The notes: a model not told the origin generated them from the sequence alone. A stretch of 64,000 nt of DNA from Hygrophila difformis (GCA_030278955.1 JAOANR010000006.1:52480915-52544914); one strand, 5' to 3'; shown: positions 24,286 to 37,175, counted from the first letter of the stretch. Numbers and translations: made by a program.

Positions 24286-27001
24286 TGTAATACCGGAGAA
24301 ATCAACATCGATTATTTAATTCGAAAAATCAAAGAATTGGATTTAATTATCAAAACCGAAATAATTCCGAGAGAGCGGAATTAAATATTTTCGGACGATA
24401 GCAACTCGAAGAGAGTTATCGGATTATCCAACGATCTCGGATAATTCCATATTATGATTTTTAGAATTAAAAATCATAATAAAAAAAAAAAGAAAAACGC
24501 GACCAGGTGGCCGCGCGGCGGCGACGCGCCGGCGCGCCACCAGCGCGGCGGCGGCGGCAGGATGGTGTCTTCATGCGTTGCACGCGTTTTCGGCTCCATT
24601 TTCGAGATGTGACGACTCCAATCAATCCAAATCCGATCCTCAGACATTAAGGGATGTTTTGAGGTGCATTTGGATAAATTTTTAAGTACATTCAATCCCT
24701 ACAAGTTGGTTAAATAGGAGTACATGAACCAAAAATGGGTTAAGTGAACCTAGCATGGATGGGGGGAATGAATGGGGTTTGGTGGAGTGGAAATTCGAGG
24801 TTGACTGCATTAAGTCATTACCTCATTACCCATGATCATAAACCCACCCTCTAGAAGCTTCACCTCAGCCCCAATAACTCATTAGCACCCCCAAAACTAA
24901 CCCCATTCACCTAATCCGAAAATTAGACTCCAAGTGAGAATTGGTGAGAGTTTGAGAGTGGTTCTTCATTGTTCCAGAGTTTTGGTCGAGATTCAAGTAT
25001 CAAATCCATCCATCTATAGGTAGGTAAGGTTTCCTTATCGATTCATTGGTTTTTGAATCGAATTCCATGCCATAAGTCTAAGGATTTTGGTCACATACTC
25101 CAAATATAGGTTCATTCGGTAGGATTGTGATCGTGAGGGGCTGTTCCAGACGATTGTGCAGTTTCAACCAAGGAGTTCTTGATTCCAATCCCTTCTTAAG
25201 TAAGTTAGTGTTGTGCATCTCGAATTTTAGAGCTTTTGGTTGAGTATTCATTGAGTTGTAGTTCGATTTTCATCCTATGCCAAAACTGTCTTTTAGGGTT
25301 TCTTCCGAGTAGATTTTATTGTTGTGCTTTTCTCGCCTAGATCCTTTCGTTTTTGGAAGAACTTGTCTAAATGAAAAATGTTCCTAACACTCTAAAGATG
25401 ATTTCTGTAAATTTTCACAATTTTTGGACTCGATTTGTTCGTCAAAAAATCATCTGGTATTTCTGAAGTATATGATGACAGATTTCGTTTCATAGCATGT
25501 ACAGTTTCGTAGTCCGTATTACTCCTAGCTACAATCGTTTTTGATGGTTAGTTTCTTCATGAAAATTGTTCATCTATGTGTCTAGTTTATCCCTGTGAAA
25601 TTTCAAAATTTTTGGATCACCCTTCGAATTGTTATGGATTTGTAAGTAAACTGTGGTCGGATGAACAGTGGTCTCTGCACCCTTTGAAAATGAGTTTCTG
25701 AAAAGATTTTTTTTGGGCAACTTAGAGTCCGAATTTGCTAAGGCCTATTTCTGAGAAAAACGTTTATTTTGATGTCTCCTAGCACCTGTAAAATTTTCAG
25801 AATTTTCTACAAAGTTTTACTACATTTCCTAGTACGAATTTGAAAACTGCTACGGTGTGTTCGTTACCGGTAAACTTGGCTTCGTACGTTTTGATGATTA
25901 ATGAGTCAATTGCTACTCTTTTGTGAATCTTATGAATTCTGGAAATGTAGACATGGGTTGTAATGATTAAAATGTGAATTTTGAAACTTTGTGAGTTTTG
26001 ATCGAGTTAGATGCCCAATTTTGGAGGGTAAGTGCACTTGGCGTGAGCTCGTTGGGCCGCCCCCTCTTTTTGGTGGCCAAAACGGCGCCAAGGAAATATT
26101 ATGTTGCGTGATTGTATGAGTCTATACTCCTGGGGGTATCCGTATGGGTTACCTAGGGCTCCGGAGTGTGTCTGTATAGGGTCCGCTGCTTTCACTCGCC
26201 TTGTGGGTTCGATTCCCCAAGGTTTATTTTTTCCTGCGGGTTCGATTCCCCAGGATATTGTTGACTCCTATGGGTTCGATTCCCTAGGATGTATATTGAG
26301 TTCTTGCGGGTTCGATTCCCCAAGGACGGATGTCCTCGATCATAATGAACAATGGTAAATGAAGGTATTTGAGTTCCGGAAACAATGAGGTCCTCGATTA
26401 TATGGAAACAATGGTAAAAGAATGTGTTTGAGCTCTTGTGGGTTTGATTCCCCAAGAATGGTTGTTCTCGATCAAAAAATGAATAATGATATATTATTCG
26501 TATGGTAAAGTGTAAGAATCTTCCGGAATTATTTTTACTCGACCTTCCTTTTTAAATTACAAATTCTATTTTTAAATCTCTCTTCTAAAAACTTTAAAAT
26601 TTTGTTATGCTATATACTAACTTACTCAGTACCGTTGTACTGATAGATTCGTTGTCTCTATTTTTTTTTTTCAGATGTTGAAGATTAGCGCATCGCATTT
26701 ACATTTGGGATGGGAATTTCCGAAGACTTGTCGCACTTGTTTTTAAATTCTTTTTATGAATTCCAAACTTATGTTTAGCCGTGTTTGGCCCTTAGCTTCC
26801 GCACTGTTTTAAATTATGTATGTTTGACTTAACTCTGATTTAAACCTTCGGGCATTTATTGAATGGTTTTTAAATTATTTTTAAGTATTGGTACAACTTA
26901 GCCTTAGCATCTTCTCAAGTGAGCTCGAAATGGTTCTCGTCTTGCTTGGGAAGGTGTGGCGGTAATGCCCTGGCCTGGGTGATCAAATCCGGGGTGTTAC
27001 A
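24286..27001 (+). mobile_element. Solo LTR, family C
   Basis: A 2,716-bp LTR running from TGTAATACC to GGGGTGTTACA, flanked by a perfect 5-bp duplication TCTAG (24281-24285, 27002-27006). The uninterrupted sequence in the other giant LTR (near 16110) confirms the empty site. It contains a CpG-rich block near 24497-24560, five box-B-like repeats at 26206-26451, and the shared terminal hairpin at 26911-26953. With no internal region it is a product of LTR-LTR recombination. Confidence 0.97.
26206..26451 (+). repeat. Tandem GGTTCGATTCC (box-B-like) hairpin repeats
   Basis: The 11-mer GGTTCGATTCC, identical to the Pol III box B / tRNA T-arm consensus, occurs at 26206, 26239, 26273 and 26309, and as GGTTTGATTCC at 26441. 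Each sits in a small dyad of the type CTTGTGGG-loop-CCCCAAG. No box A or tRNA fold accompanies them, so they are not tRNA genes. Confidence 0.85.
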
Positions 27002-30000
27002 TCTAGTCCCAAGACTCCAGTCGCTAGACGTGGCCTCGCGACTGGAAAAATGGCTAGCGACTGTTAGAGAGGCAAAAGACAGAGACCCCAGTCGCTAGAC
27101 TGATGGCCTCGCGACTGGGAGCACATCTCACGCTACGCAGAGAGAAGAAAAGAGCTGCTCGGTCACGTGCCATCCCATGCCCAACAATTCAAATTTCCCA
27201 TGTGCTTAATCAACCAGGAGCTCACAGGACTTGAGGTCCCGTTGGGTAGAAAATTTTTGTCTTATACTCCTGGGACTCGAGCTCCCGTCCCCTCCTGTGC
27301 AACAACCTGAAGTAAAAAGAAAGCAATTGTGTGATTGTGTCAGCCAGCAATTTGCCTCGCGACATAGCAAATTTGTCTAGCGACATGGGCCTAGGGCTTA
27401 TTCCTACTCATCTATAAATATATCCTTCCACCCCCCTTGAACAGTAACCTAGCTACACTTTAGTTTTTTTTATTGTTCTTGGAGGCACCACTGTGCTCTC
27501 CAAAAATAGTTAGGATAGATAGTTTAATTTATTTTTAAGCAATGTAGAAGTAGATTTTAGCTTAGTTTAAATTTATGCTTTGTAATAAATGAGTGTAGCT
27601 AGTGTTCATTTTCTTTCCCAGTTTATATTTTTGTATTTTGGGTTGAAAACACTTAATCAATGAGTGTATTTTAAATCATGTTTTGTTGATTTAATCAAGA
27701 AAAGGCCCCACAAAATTATATCATGAGCTTCTTCCTTCCTTATTATTTTGCTGTTCAGTTTTATAATTTGGGTCACTTGACCAATTTTGTTATTTTAGAT
27801 AGTTTAAATGTTTTATTAGATCTAATAAGTGCATAAACACTTGATATGTATCCCTTGATAGATTTAGTGTAGGTTTTATTTTAATTTTAGTTTGTTAGGA
27901 TAGCTTTTGTTTGTTTTTGCTTCTAGTACTTATTTTTGTTATTTTTTTATTTATTTATTTTTATTAATTCTGTCATGTTCTTCTTTAGTTTTTTAGGTAG
28001 TATTATTTTTTTTATTTTTTTATTTTTTTATTATTTTTTATTTTCTTTAGTTTCTATTTTTAGTGCGTTAGATCTAAATAGGGATGGTATTAAAGTGTTT
28101 GTGCATATTTTATTTAAAAAATCCATTTCCTATATTGTATTGCATCACGTTATAACCCCACCCCACGGATTGTAACGTAATATACCCGTTGTGATCCCAC
28201 GGATCACAACGCACTTTTATGCAATGTAATATTAGGCGTTATCCTGCCAAAATTTTATAATTTTTTTTTTTTATAAAACCCAGTCGCTAGACACTCCTGT
28301 CGCGAGACCACGTCTCGCGACACACTTTTCAGTCTAGCGACATGGGACCAAATACTTAGAATATTTTGTTAGACCATGCCAGTCGCAAGACTCCTGTCGC
28401 GGGACCATGTCTCGCGCCACAATTCAAGTCTAGCGACTGGGCCTCTATGACTTAGCAAATTTTCACAAACTATCCAGTCGCGAGCTTAGATTCGCGACAC
28501 AATTTATGGTCTCACGACTGGGTCCTCATCTCTTTTAATTTCCAAAAATTCTGACTTCCAACCCCCGTGTCGCGAGACCACGTCTCGCGACACAATTTTT
28601 GTCTAGCGACACGGAAACCCTAAATTTCTAAAAATTCAATTTCTTTTATTTCCCACCTCTCATGTCGTGATCTTCCCGTCGTGAACCCACGACGCAATTT
28701 CTGTCTCATGACATGCATGGCACTCTTTTTGCCAAATTTTTATTCTCCATTTCATCCCATTAATTAATTGAACCTTTATATTAATATTTTGAGGTTGAAA
28801 TCCAATGATCTCAACCCATGATAAATTTGATATAAAGAATTTTGTTCAATTCCATTAAAAGATTTTTCTACAAAATTAAACTCTAATGATCTAAGTATAT
28901 AATCCGGACTGTAATTAATTAATTATGGAATGAGTGATTATTTAGACATAAAGAGTGATTATGGAATAATTTCCATACCCTTGCATTAGAAACCAATGTC
29001 CCTCATACAAGATGACCCAAAAATATTTTCTTTTATTTATTTTGTCTTTACCTGTGTTGTGTGAAACGAATAGTGAAAAATATCATACAATAATGTTGGC
29101 GAACGGTCCCTTTACCGGGAAATGAAGTAGCCTGTAGTCTGTGTATTAATTGCTATTTGTTATTTTGCATGGTTTGGATAGTGACTGACGAAGTCAGGCG
29201 AACGGTCCTCTTACCGGGAAATGAAGTAGCCACTTGGTCAGTCCCTATCTGAATACAGTTTTATTTTCTTTTTTTATTTTCAAAACCGAATTTCAAACTG
29301 TAATATTATCAGACGGTGTCGATCAACACTGTTTGACTGATATTATAGTAAGAGAATATGTAGGTTTTTCTCTCACTTCACAAATGGTAGGAATCTTGAT
29401 GATAGCGATCACTGTCATTTAAGGTCTTCTGCTGTCTAAAATCATACCACCCAAATGAGAGGGAGATTGGACAGCAGATGTTTGCAGTCCACCCAATCGT
29501 TTTGCCATCTTTTTAGCCAAAAATAAATTCTTCTCATCTCCGGCTATTTCATCTCTGTGTTTCACTTCTGTTTAAACCCGCCTTATATTTTGGGTTAATT
29601 TAATTTTACATTTTTTATAAAATTATGCATGATAATATTATGTAACTATTGTGGTCAAACTATTTTGGGATCCTTCCCTTGGACATAGAAGCCGTGATTT
29701 AAATCAGACGTTTCATAATAAATTTCCAACAAAAATTCATTTATAAAATCCGGATCCAAGTAAGGGATAAATTCCTCAGTTATGTTTAGCTCATATTCTG
29801 TCAAGGGTTAAATTTTGGGAAATTAGAAGCAGAGTCAGCGATTAAGTCTCACCTAGACTGAAAGTGTCTGTGTTTTAATTGAGAGTCTAGTACCTGTTTA
29901 GGGAATGATTTTCAAAGATTCATTATTTTCCGAAATTGATATGTGTTGGGAATTTAGTCTTAACTGTCACACCGAGATGGGATCCACTTGGATTCAAATA

Positions 30001-31235
30001 CAGTGTGATAGGTAATTCTAGAGGAACAATGCGTAGGCCTTGGTTATTTTCTAAGATAGGGTTGAGTTCCTTTCAACTGCTATCCTCCTCTGCCAAAGCC
30101 TATTTTTGAGTCCTGAGTGAGTGCATCCGGAACGAACTAATCTATTAGTTCGTTTCATTAGTTTGTATCTCATAACCACCCGAAAAGAAGTGAACACTGC
30201 GAGCGGTTCACCGAGATTCGGGAATTCTTGATCCACGCTCAGTCATTCTGACTGGGGCTTTCTTTTACTACCAGTACGAAGCTTTTGAAACTTCTGAGTG
30301 ATAGGATTTTAAATGCTTTCTTTAATGCTTTCTTTTTATCGCTTTCGTAGAGATCACTCGGATGCATCACTAGATCTTCTAACTGCTACACTATGACTGA
30401 GAGTTAAGGGATAGTTCAGGGCTTAATTAGAATCTTTGGGTGTGACATGGGGGAATGATAGGAGTACTTGGCACTTCAACTAATGATGTGTCAGGTGTTG
30501 CTTGCCTACCACAGATAAATGACACGCTCTGACGGGCGCAGTTGTGAGTCTGTGGTATCTTAGAATCTATTTTCTTAAGAGCATGTAAATTCTTACTGTA
30601 AGTACCTGTCTGTTAAAGGGAACACAGTATAGAAAACATGAGAGTCAGCTAACTGAATAGATTATCCCAAGCAAAGATCTGTGTACCAAAATGGAAGTTT
30701 AATTGTGTTTCATCTGAATCTTGTCCAATTTTTATTATTTTCTTCATGTCCTTTCTGTCTTATTTTAAATCTGCTTTCTTAGAATAATTTTAACCGCTTT
30801 CTTAGAATAATTTTATTGCTTTCTTAGATTAAATTTAATTCTCTTTCTAGAATAATTTAATCTGCTTTACTTTATTGGTTTCATAGCTTAGAATTAAATT
30901 ATGTCAAGTAGATGATAGTTAAAAATACAAACTTGAGTCGAGTAACCGAGTGGAAAATCTTATAAAACGACGTGGGCCCTGCTTCTATCGCACATCCTCC
31001 AGTGAACGATCCGATACTTACTATAAATACTACAATTTTTGACTCCGTGCGCTTTCGGGGGCACAGTTTCTTAACACGAGTAAATAAAAACGTGACAACC
31101 TATAAATATATCCCTAATCCCAACTCCGCCTTCATGAATCGATTTTCATTAATTAAAAATCAAAAAAAAAAAACCGAGATTATATTCTTTTCTTAAAAAT
31201 ACTCGTGTGGGAAATTTGTCAAAAGTTTCAGAGAG

Positions 31236-33763
31236 CAGCCCCCCGTCGTCAACCAACCAACGACACTCCATATTTCCCGACACCGTTTCTGGCGGCCCCG
31301 CAATAACTGCCGGCAGCCGTCCGCCCGTCCCACAAACTCCGGAGTCCCCTCCGCCTGTTTCCATCATCTCTCCGACCTCCCATCTCCTTCATCAACTCCG
31401 GCAGACCACCAGCCATTGTATCACCGGAAGCCCCAACTTGTTACGTCGCTAGCCACTGCATCCACCACGTCGCAAAGGGGCCTCTTACGACATGCTCCCC
31501 AAAAGCTTTGGGACGTACTCGGTTCGGGACGTGGAGGACTTCCTTTTTCAAACTCAATTCCCATATGCCCATTTTCCTTGGAAGACCCAGGACCGGAGGA
31601 CCAGCAGACAGATAGTAATATTTAATTTTCTTCCTAGTGGACCTTTGCTCCCGTCCCTTGTTCCAGAAAGCCCCGAAATGCCTTTTGGTCAACGTTATAT
31701 GCACACAAACAATGTTAGGGCACTCATTTATCATTTAAAATGTCTTCAATACCCTTACTACATATTGAATCATATTAGGTGCACACATGTTGATTATTGT
31801 TAGGGGGCACACAATGCAAAATTAATGTTATGACCCAATAACTATTTTATACTCTTCACGATTGAAAACCCAAAACCCTACCTCCATCTATAATAAAGCT
31901 TCCGTTCACCTTCTTTTGTTTTTTTCTCTTTTTCTTGGACGCAAAGTGGATTATTGATGGATGAAGATCAATACCAAGGATTTGCTGTTAAAAATGTAAG
32001 TTTTTTGCATTTTCTACACCGATTGAAATTTTAGGTTTTTACTTAAAATCGGGATCTGCAAAAAAAACAGCTGCTAATGACCGATGGACAACACTTCGGT
32101 CGACCACCCCTGGCCATTTGCCACAAGTAAGGATCAGCCATGAGTGGTCGATAGCTGTAGGACTTTTTTATTTTTTATTTTTTTCTATTGCAACGTCCAT
32201 CAATGGTTGTTTCTCATGCAGAAGGGGCGGCCATCAGTGGCCCTCCCGCAAAAGGAATGAACGTCTGTGTATGGCCGTTCATTGTGAGAATTTATTTTTC
32301 CTTCTTATGCCCCATCTGGATTGACGTGTATATTTTTTAAATATGTGTTTCTATCGAATACAGGAATAATCGCATATCAAACAAGGTGTCCCACTGAATT
32401 AACCAAAATATACACACATAATCGATCACCGACGATTGGATTATATACCCAAAATTCCAAACGGGCACAAATAACCGTGTCTTCTATTTTCAAAACGGCT
32501 ATCATTGTCCGTTTCTAGACATGCCCAAATGGCCAACATTGGCCGACTACTGGACATCTTTCAATTATTCCTTCCTCTTTCAATTATCATTGGCATTTAT
32601 CTCTTTGTTTTTTTCAATTATTCCTTCCTCTTTCTCCTTTAATTATTTTTCAATTCCAACCTCAATTCCAATTCCGGTCTATAATTAGTCCGAACATATT
32701 GAACATCTTTAAAGTCTTCGGTCGGTGGTGGTGGCTTGGGTGGTTTGGATGTAGCACAGGATATTTTCTCTCTTTCTCGTTGGACGATTTTCGTGTGTTT
32801 GGACTGACCCTGGACTGCTTTAATATTTTTTACGTTTGACAGTGTAACAGGGTAGAATGGGTAAAAATATATGGAGTGCCCTTAACTTTTTTTTTCCTTA
32901 TTTTATAGCTGATGTGCCCCTAACTTTGTGTTTTTGTGGGAAAGTTGTGTGTACATAACGGGGACCATGCCTTTTCCTTTGTGTAACCCGTGGCAAGCCT
33001 CTTCCTTTGTGTTCCACGACGTGTGTTTTTGTTTAGGGACGTGGGGCTTAATTTTCAACACTTGTTATTTTATTTAGGGTTATTTAACTATTATTTGTAG
33101 TTGCTTAATTTAGTATATTTTGCTAAATTTTGGGAACTCTATATATATGTTTTCTCCTCATTTTGTAAGAGATCTTTTGCTTAATATTATTTGAGAACAT
33201 CTCCCTCTTTTATTTTTAAGAGATCATTGAGGGCTTGGGGAAGCCTAAAATCCTCATGAGTGAATAACTCAAAACATTTTGTGTTTAGCTTTTATCTAAG
33301 TGCACTATTTTGGATTCTTGAAGCATTTCCAAAATAGATTCTTCTTTGTTTCGGAGCTTTGGAAGAGGTGGGGAAACCCTAGTTTAATCACCTCAATATT
33401 GCATCTATTGTAAAGAGCTTCCTTATCATATTTTTATTTTTCCCTTGTTTTATACACCATTTGACAACATTTGCCACGTGGTAATATTTTTCTCTTGTTT
33501 AGAAGCCGATACTAACTTCGATCCAACTCCGATCCATGCCAGATAATATCCGCATGATATTCAGATTTTTCGGAAATGGGCAGATATTTACACTCCTATA
33601 TCCTGTTCCGTATACACTCTTAAAAATCTATCTCCCTATCCGTATCCGTATCCGCCAAATATCCGCCGGATAGCAAAATTCGAATGCGTATTTGAATATT
33701 ATCAAATACAGCATCGGAAAGGGCGGGAATTATCCGCTCCGCTTTCACCCCTAGGAGGTATGT
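31236..33763 (+). other. Low-information region with possible gene fragments
   Basis: 31236-31625 continues the Ser/Pro-rich locus broken by the giant element. At 31893-31900 a TATA-like TCTATAAT precedes an ATG at 31957, thirteen codons and a plausible splice donor (AAT|GTAAGT), which might be a truncated first exon. 32080-32300 holds repeated GGCCAT-type words. 33490-33745 looks like one end of a hAT-type repeat, reading TAGGGGTGAAAGCGGAGCGG on the minus strand. None is complete enough for a gene call. Confidence 0.35.
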
Positions 33764-35269
33764 TGTAACACCCCGGTTTTTCCGACTCGCGGGTGTTACC
33801 GCCACACCTCCTAAATAAGGCTCGATCTGACACATCGGGCTTATTCAGGAGATGCTAAGGCTAAAACGAGTATATCAATTTTTCATTTCAAAAACTCTGC
33901 TTAACGATAATAGCTATAATATTTCATTAAAAGGAAGATAATTTCTCAAAACAATATACATGGTAGGGAAATAACAATTTTTGAGATTATACACAAGATA
34001 TCAAAAATCACAACGCAGCATTGTCAAACGTCGGACATCTTCCAAAACTATTGAAAAGTTGTATGCAGAAAATATGCAGGTACAGTGCTCCCTTTCCCTG
34101 TCAGTCTTTAGTCTTACCCTGGAAGGAAAAAGAAATAAAGAAGAAAGATTATCAGTGATGGATTCGCTTGTAAGTTCCCTATACTCGGAACCAACGAACA
34201 ACCAAATAATTATAGACATAAGAAGGCTGCTTTCAAATCAATAAGCGTGAGCTCAACAATAGGGGCAACATAATAATGGTACTCTCAAATTAGAAACCAA
34301 CAATTCAACAATATATAGTATTAATTTCGGGATCAACCCGAAATCTTCAACAAGGGCTAATGCCAAGATATGAATAACCATCTCAATGGTTGCATGCATG
34401 TTATAGGGATTCAGAATGAACCTCACAATACCGGTATCCTAACTAAATCTCGGGTCTTACCCGATCTCATTTAGATCAGGGGTCACTCTATATGGCATTT
34501 TCCAGCGCCAACTGAACACGGGCCGTCACACGGCAAGTCAACCTCAATCATGCCTGTTATCTATAATCAATATATTATTACCCTTTAAGGGCACCCGCAG
34601 GCCAAAGAGTCAATAACAAGATGGATTACCTCACCAGGTTCAACAAAGATCAACAATGAATTGGTCTCACTCATAATATGCCATTAAACCCCTCGGCGGG
34701 ATGGCTATAACCTATGTTGCCGTACTTAGGGCATAGTCAAAGGGTTAATTATACAGCGAATGTCTACGTACATCAAAGGCAATCGGAACGAAGTCAAAAG
34801 GAAATATGCGACGGAAGCAAGTGCAACAAGAACAACAAGGCTAACAAATAAAACAATGATCAATGAACGGACAAGCGATAGCGGACATTGTAGGCCAATA
34901 AGAAACAATAAAAGCCTACTACGAGTAGGGCAAGAATGAAACATAATGCCAACTACTAAAGCAGGAACAAAAATAAAGGCCTACTACTAAGGCAATGACA
35001 ACCTAAATAAATAAGGAAAGCGGAAAAGGAAAGCCAAGCAAAGACATTAAATAAATAAGGAAAGCCAATTAAAATAATAATGGCAGAAAAGCATAGGAAA
35101 CTTACAGAAGAATATAGAAAACTTACACTACCCCAAAACTTTAAACTAACACCGACTCGCCTAGCAGAGCCTCGGCGCCTTCCCAACTACTACTCTGCTA
35201 CAAAAGTTTGAACTAATGTCCTCCTTTAAAAGAAAGACCGAGACTGGGGCGACGCAAATACATCATCCC

Positions 35270-35351
<82 letters not shown>

Positions 35352-35803
35352 TTGAATAGCTTGGGCACTGGAATGCATATGATTTAATTTAGCCATGCCA
35401 CATACTTATAGGCAATTGAAGGCTTGAAAAATTCGTTTACGACCGATGTGGGAATCATTCATTCTACTATTTTATACTACCGATGTGGGAAGTATAATAT
35501 ATTAGATAGGTATACTATTTTAATATATATATTTTTTTCCTTCATAGATACGTAAGTCTCTTTTCTATGTCCTTTTTTTTTGTCTTTTCTTACTCTTTTA
35601 ACTAATATATATCATAATTATTTTCAAATAAAAAAATAACTTATCTAAAATAGATAGATAAAATGCAATAAAACCATTTTATAAAATTTTCATAACCTCA
35701 AAAATAAAAATAATCCCCCCAAATAATAATGAAAATATAATTTCATAAAGATAATAGTAACAATAATAGTGCTTAGTATATAACAAAAATTAGGGGCGTT
35801 ACA
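33764..35803 (-). mobile_element. LTR of Ty3/gypsy-type element, family D
   Basis: A 2,040-bp LTR bounded by TGTAACACCCC and GGGGCGTTACA. On the minus strand the sequence just upstream (35804-35825) reads TTAAGTGGGGTAGAT, a purine-rich tract, so this is the 3' LTR of a minus-strand element. Its 3' end has the shared hairpin (33808-33851 on the plus strand) followed by GGTGTGGCGGTAACA. A long AAT microsatellite (35268-35350) lies inside. Confidence 0.8.
35268..35350. repeat. AAT microsatellite
   Basis: An almost pure run of about 27 AAT units inside the family D LTR. Confidence 0.95.
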
Positions 35804-36086
35804 ATCTACCCCACTTAAGAAATGATTTCGTCCCAGAAGTCAATATTTATTCTATAAAAGTGAGGTAAGTAGTTACCAAAATCAAATAAAATCGTACCAT
35901 GCTGAGAGCAACGTGGTAATTTTGGGTGAGGTGTTACATATGTAACTTTCAATAATTTATTATTTACATTTGAGGTAATGAAACCTAATTTCTTGTAGCT
36001 TCATTTTGCTGCTGCAAGAAAATCACGTTTAGCCAAAAATAAATTTTATTATATTATCCCCCATTAATTACTAAATTAGGTATAGA
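35804..36086 (-). other. PPT and 3' internal fragment of family D element
   Basis: On the minus strand a GGGACGAAAT...TTAAGTGGGG stretch ends at the LTR, as in the 3' end of many plant gypsy elements. No pol coding sequence is left. Confidence 0.55.
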
Positions 36087-36101
36087 GCTATTTGACTTAT
36101 T

Positions 36102-36277
36102 TTTTTTTTGTTTGGTAACATTGACACATGTGTGTCGGCAAATGTGTGTAGGAGCCCAAGTCACATAAATTATAAAGGGGATAAAGGGGAGGGATAGAAG
36201 GCCGGGTGGGGAATCAAACCCCCAACCTATGGTTGAAAGACAGGGAATATGACCACTTTGGTCAAATCTCATTCCTT
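36102..36277 (-). mobile_element. tRNA-derived SINE
   Basis: Read on the minus strand it has a box-A-like TGACCAAAGTGG, then a box B GGTTTGATTCC about 40 nt later, a non-tRNA body, and a 3' poly(A) tail (T run at 36102-36109). A perfect 15-bp target duplication GCTATTTGACTTATT flanks it (36087-36101 and 36278-36292). Length (176 bp), tail and long duplication are all typical of LINE-mobilised SINEs. It is silent as protein; the open frame across it is accidental. Confidence 0.92.
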
Positions 36278-36418
36278 GCTATTTGACTTATTGATTTCAA
36301 AGTGTTTTTTTTTTTTACCAATAAATAATTTTCCCTTTTTAATATCGATTGTTAAAATTGTTGTAACATACCTATTAAATATATATCATAATTAAATTAT
36401 TAATTATGATTAATTATA

Positions 36419-36664
36419 GGGGTTTTTAGAGTTATATTACTCCTAACACAAAAACTTTAAGTTTAGTACCTCTTAGTTTCATTCTTAGAGATTGACCCAC
36501 AAACATATATATGTCTTTAAGTTGGGTACCTTGCATTGTTTTATATTTTATTTATTTGTTTATCTTTATTGTTATTACTATTTAATTAACTCATTAATTA
36601 TTAATTAATTAATTATTATTATTATTATTTAATTATTTATTTATTTATTATTTATTATTTTATT
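36419..36664 (+). repeat. Pararetrovirus intergenic segment F (left copy)
   Basis: About 245 bp of AT-rich sequence beginning GGGGTTTTTAGAG, present again in inverted form at 45370-45610. In copy 1 it sits before the ORF0 side; in copy 2 it sits after the leader side. In a circular genome both positions are the same place, so it is viral intergenic DNA and not host flank. Confidence 0.7.
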
Positions 36665-36908
36665 AAGAGGAAATTAGAGATAAACCCACCACCACTACCT
36701 TATATTACACTACACTACACATAAATATTTTTGTTATGGTCAACTACCTACAAAGTTTGAAAATTATCATACAATACCCAATTCAATTTTTTTTCTTTAA
36801 TCCCAATAATTTTATTTTTAATATGAGATACACTCTACAACTTGACTCCCTAATTACCAAAAATTCCCCTTACTTTGTAAACCCACTAAAATAATTAATT
36901 TATAAAAA

Positions 36909-37175
36909 ATGAATCAAGAAGAAATAAATTCATTAATATACGAATATGGACTATATTTACAAACTATGGAAGAAAGAATCGAAAATTGGAACGATATTAT
37001 TTATACTATGCTCATATTTTTAACAGAATATAATCAAAAGGTGTATCCCTATTCAGAAGAAAAAAGTTTTTGGGATAAAATAATCATACTCAGAATAGGA
37101 ACAGAAAGTGAAAACTATGATGACGAACCGCCAGAAAATCTAAGTAATTATGGTGAGTATTATTTTTCTGACTAA
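36909..37175 (+). CDS. Pararetrovirus ORF0, 88 aa, upstream of the PBS
   Basis: An acidic 88-residue frame starting MNQEEINSLIYEYG and ending GEYYFSD. It lies between the promoter/leader and the primer-binding site when the genome is circularised, an unusual place for a caulimovirid frame. Copy 2 has the same-length counterpart (60056-60322) with one Trp codon turned into TGA, so the frame predates the copies' divergence. I recognise no domain; function unknown. In viral RNA it would be the first sizeable leader ORF. Confidence 0.6.
   Translation: MNQEEINSLIYEYGLYLQTMEERIENWNDIIYTMLIFLTEYNQKVYPYSEEKSFWDKIIILRIGTESENYDDEPPENLSNYGEYYFSD

Larger units (their letters stand above)
14786..31230 (+). 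mobile_element. Giant non-autonomous LTR retrotransposon (Athila/Tat-type LARD)
   Basis: Two LTRs (14786-20341 and 22987-31230) start TGATAATGGCC and end AAAGTTTCA. A perfect 5-bp target duplication GAGAG flanks the element (14781-14785, 31231-31235). The PBS TGGCGCCGTTGCCGGGGA follows the 5' LTR and is the type used by Athila/Tat Ty3/gypsy elements. The 2.65 kb internal region has no gag or pol, so mobilisation must have been in trans. The right LTR holds a solo LTR (24286-27001). The pattern fits a large retrotransposon derivative (LARD). Confidence 0.93.
22987..31230 (+). repeat. 3' LTR of the giant element, interrupted
   Basis: A direct repeat of 14786-20341, about 5.52 kb once the inserted solo LTR (24286-27001) and one copy of TCTAG are subtracted. 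It retains the TATA box and a shortened hairpin array (28281-28720). It ends AAAGTTTCA followed by the GAGAG duplication. Confidence 0.9.

Noticed and set aside
26206..26330. tRNA genes in the GGTTCGATTCC repeats
   Set aside because: Only the T-arm-like word is present. There is no acceptor stem, D-arm, anticodon arm or box A at a suitable distance.
36054..36272. Minus-strand 72-aa protein
   Set aside because: It lies across a SINE with clear tail, boxes and target duplication.
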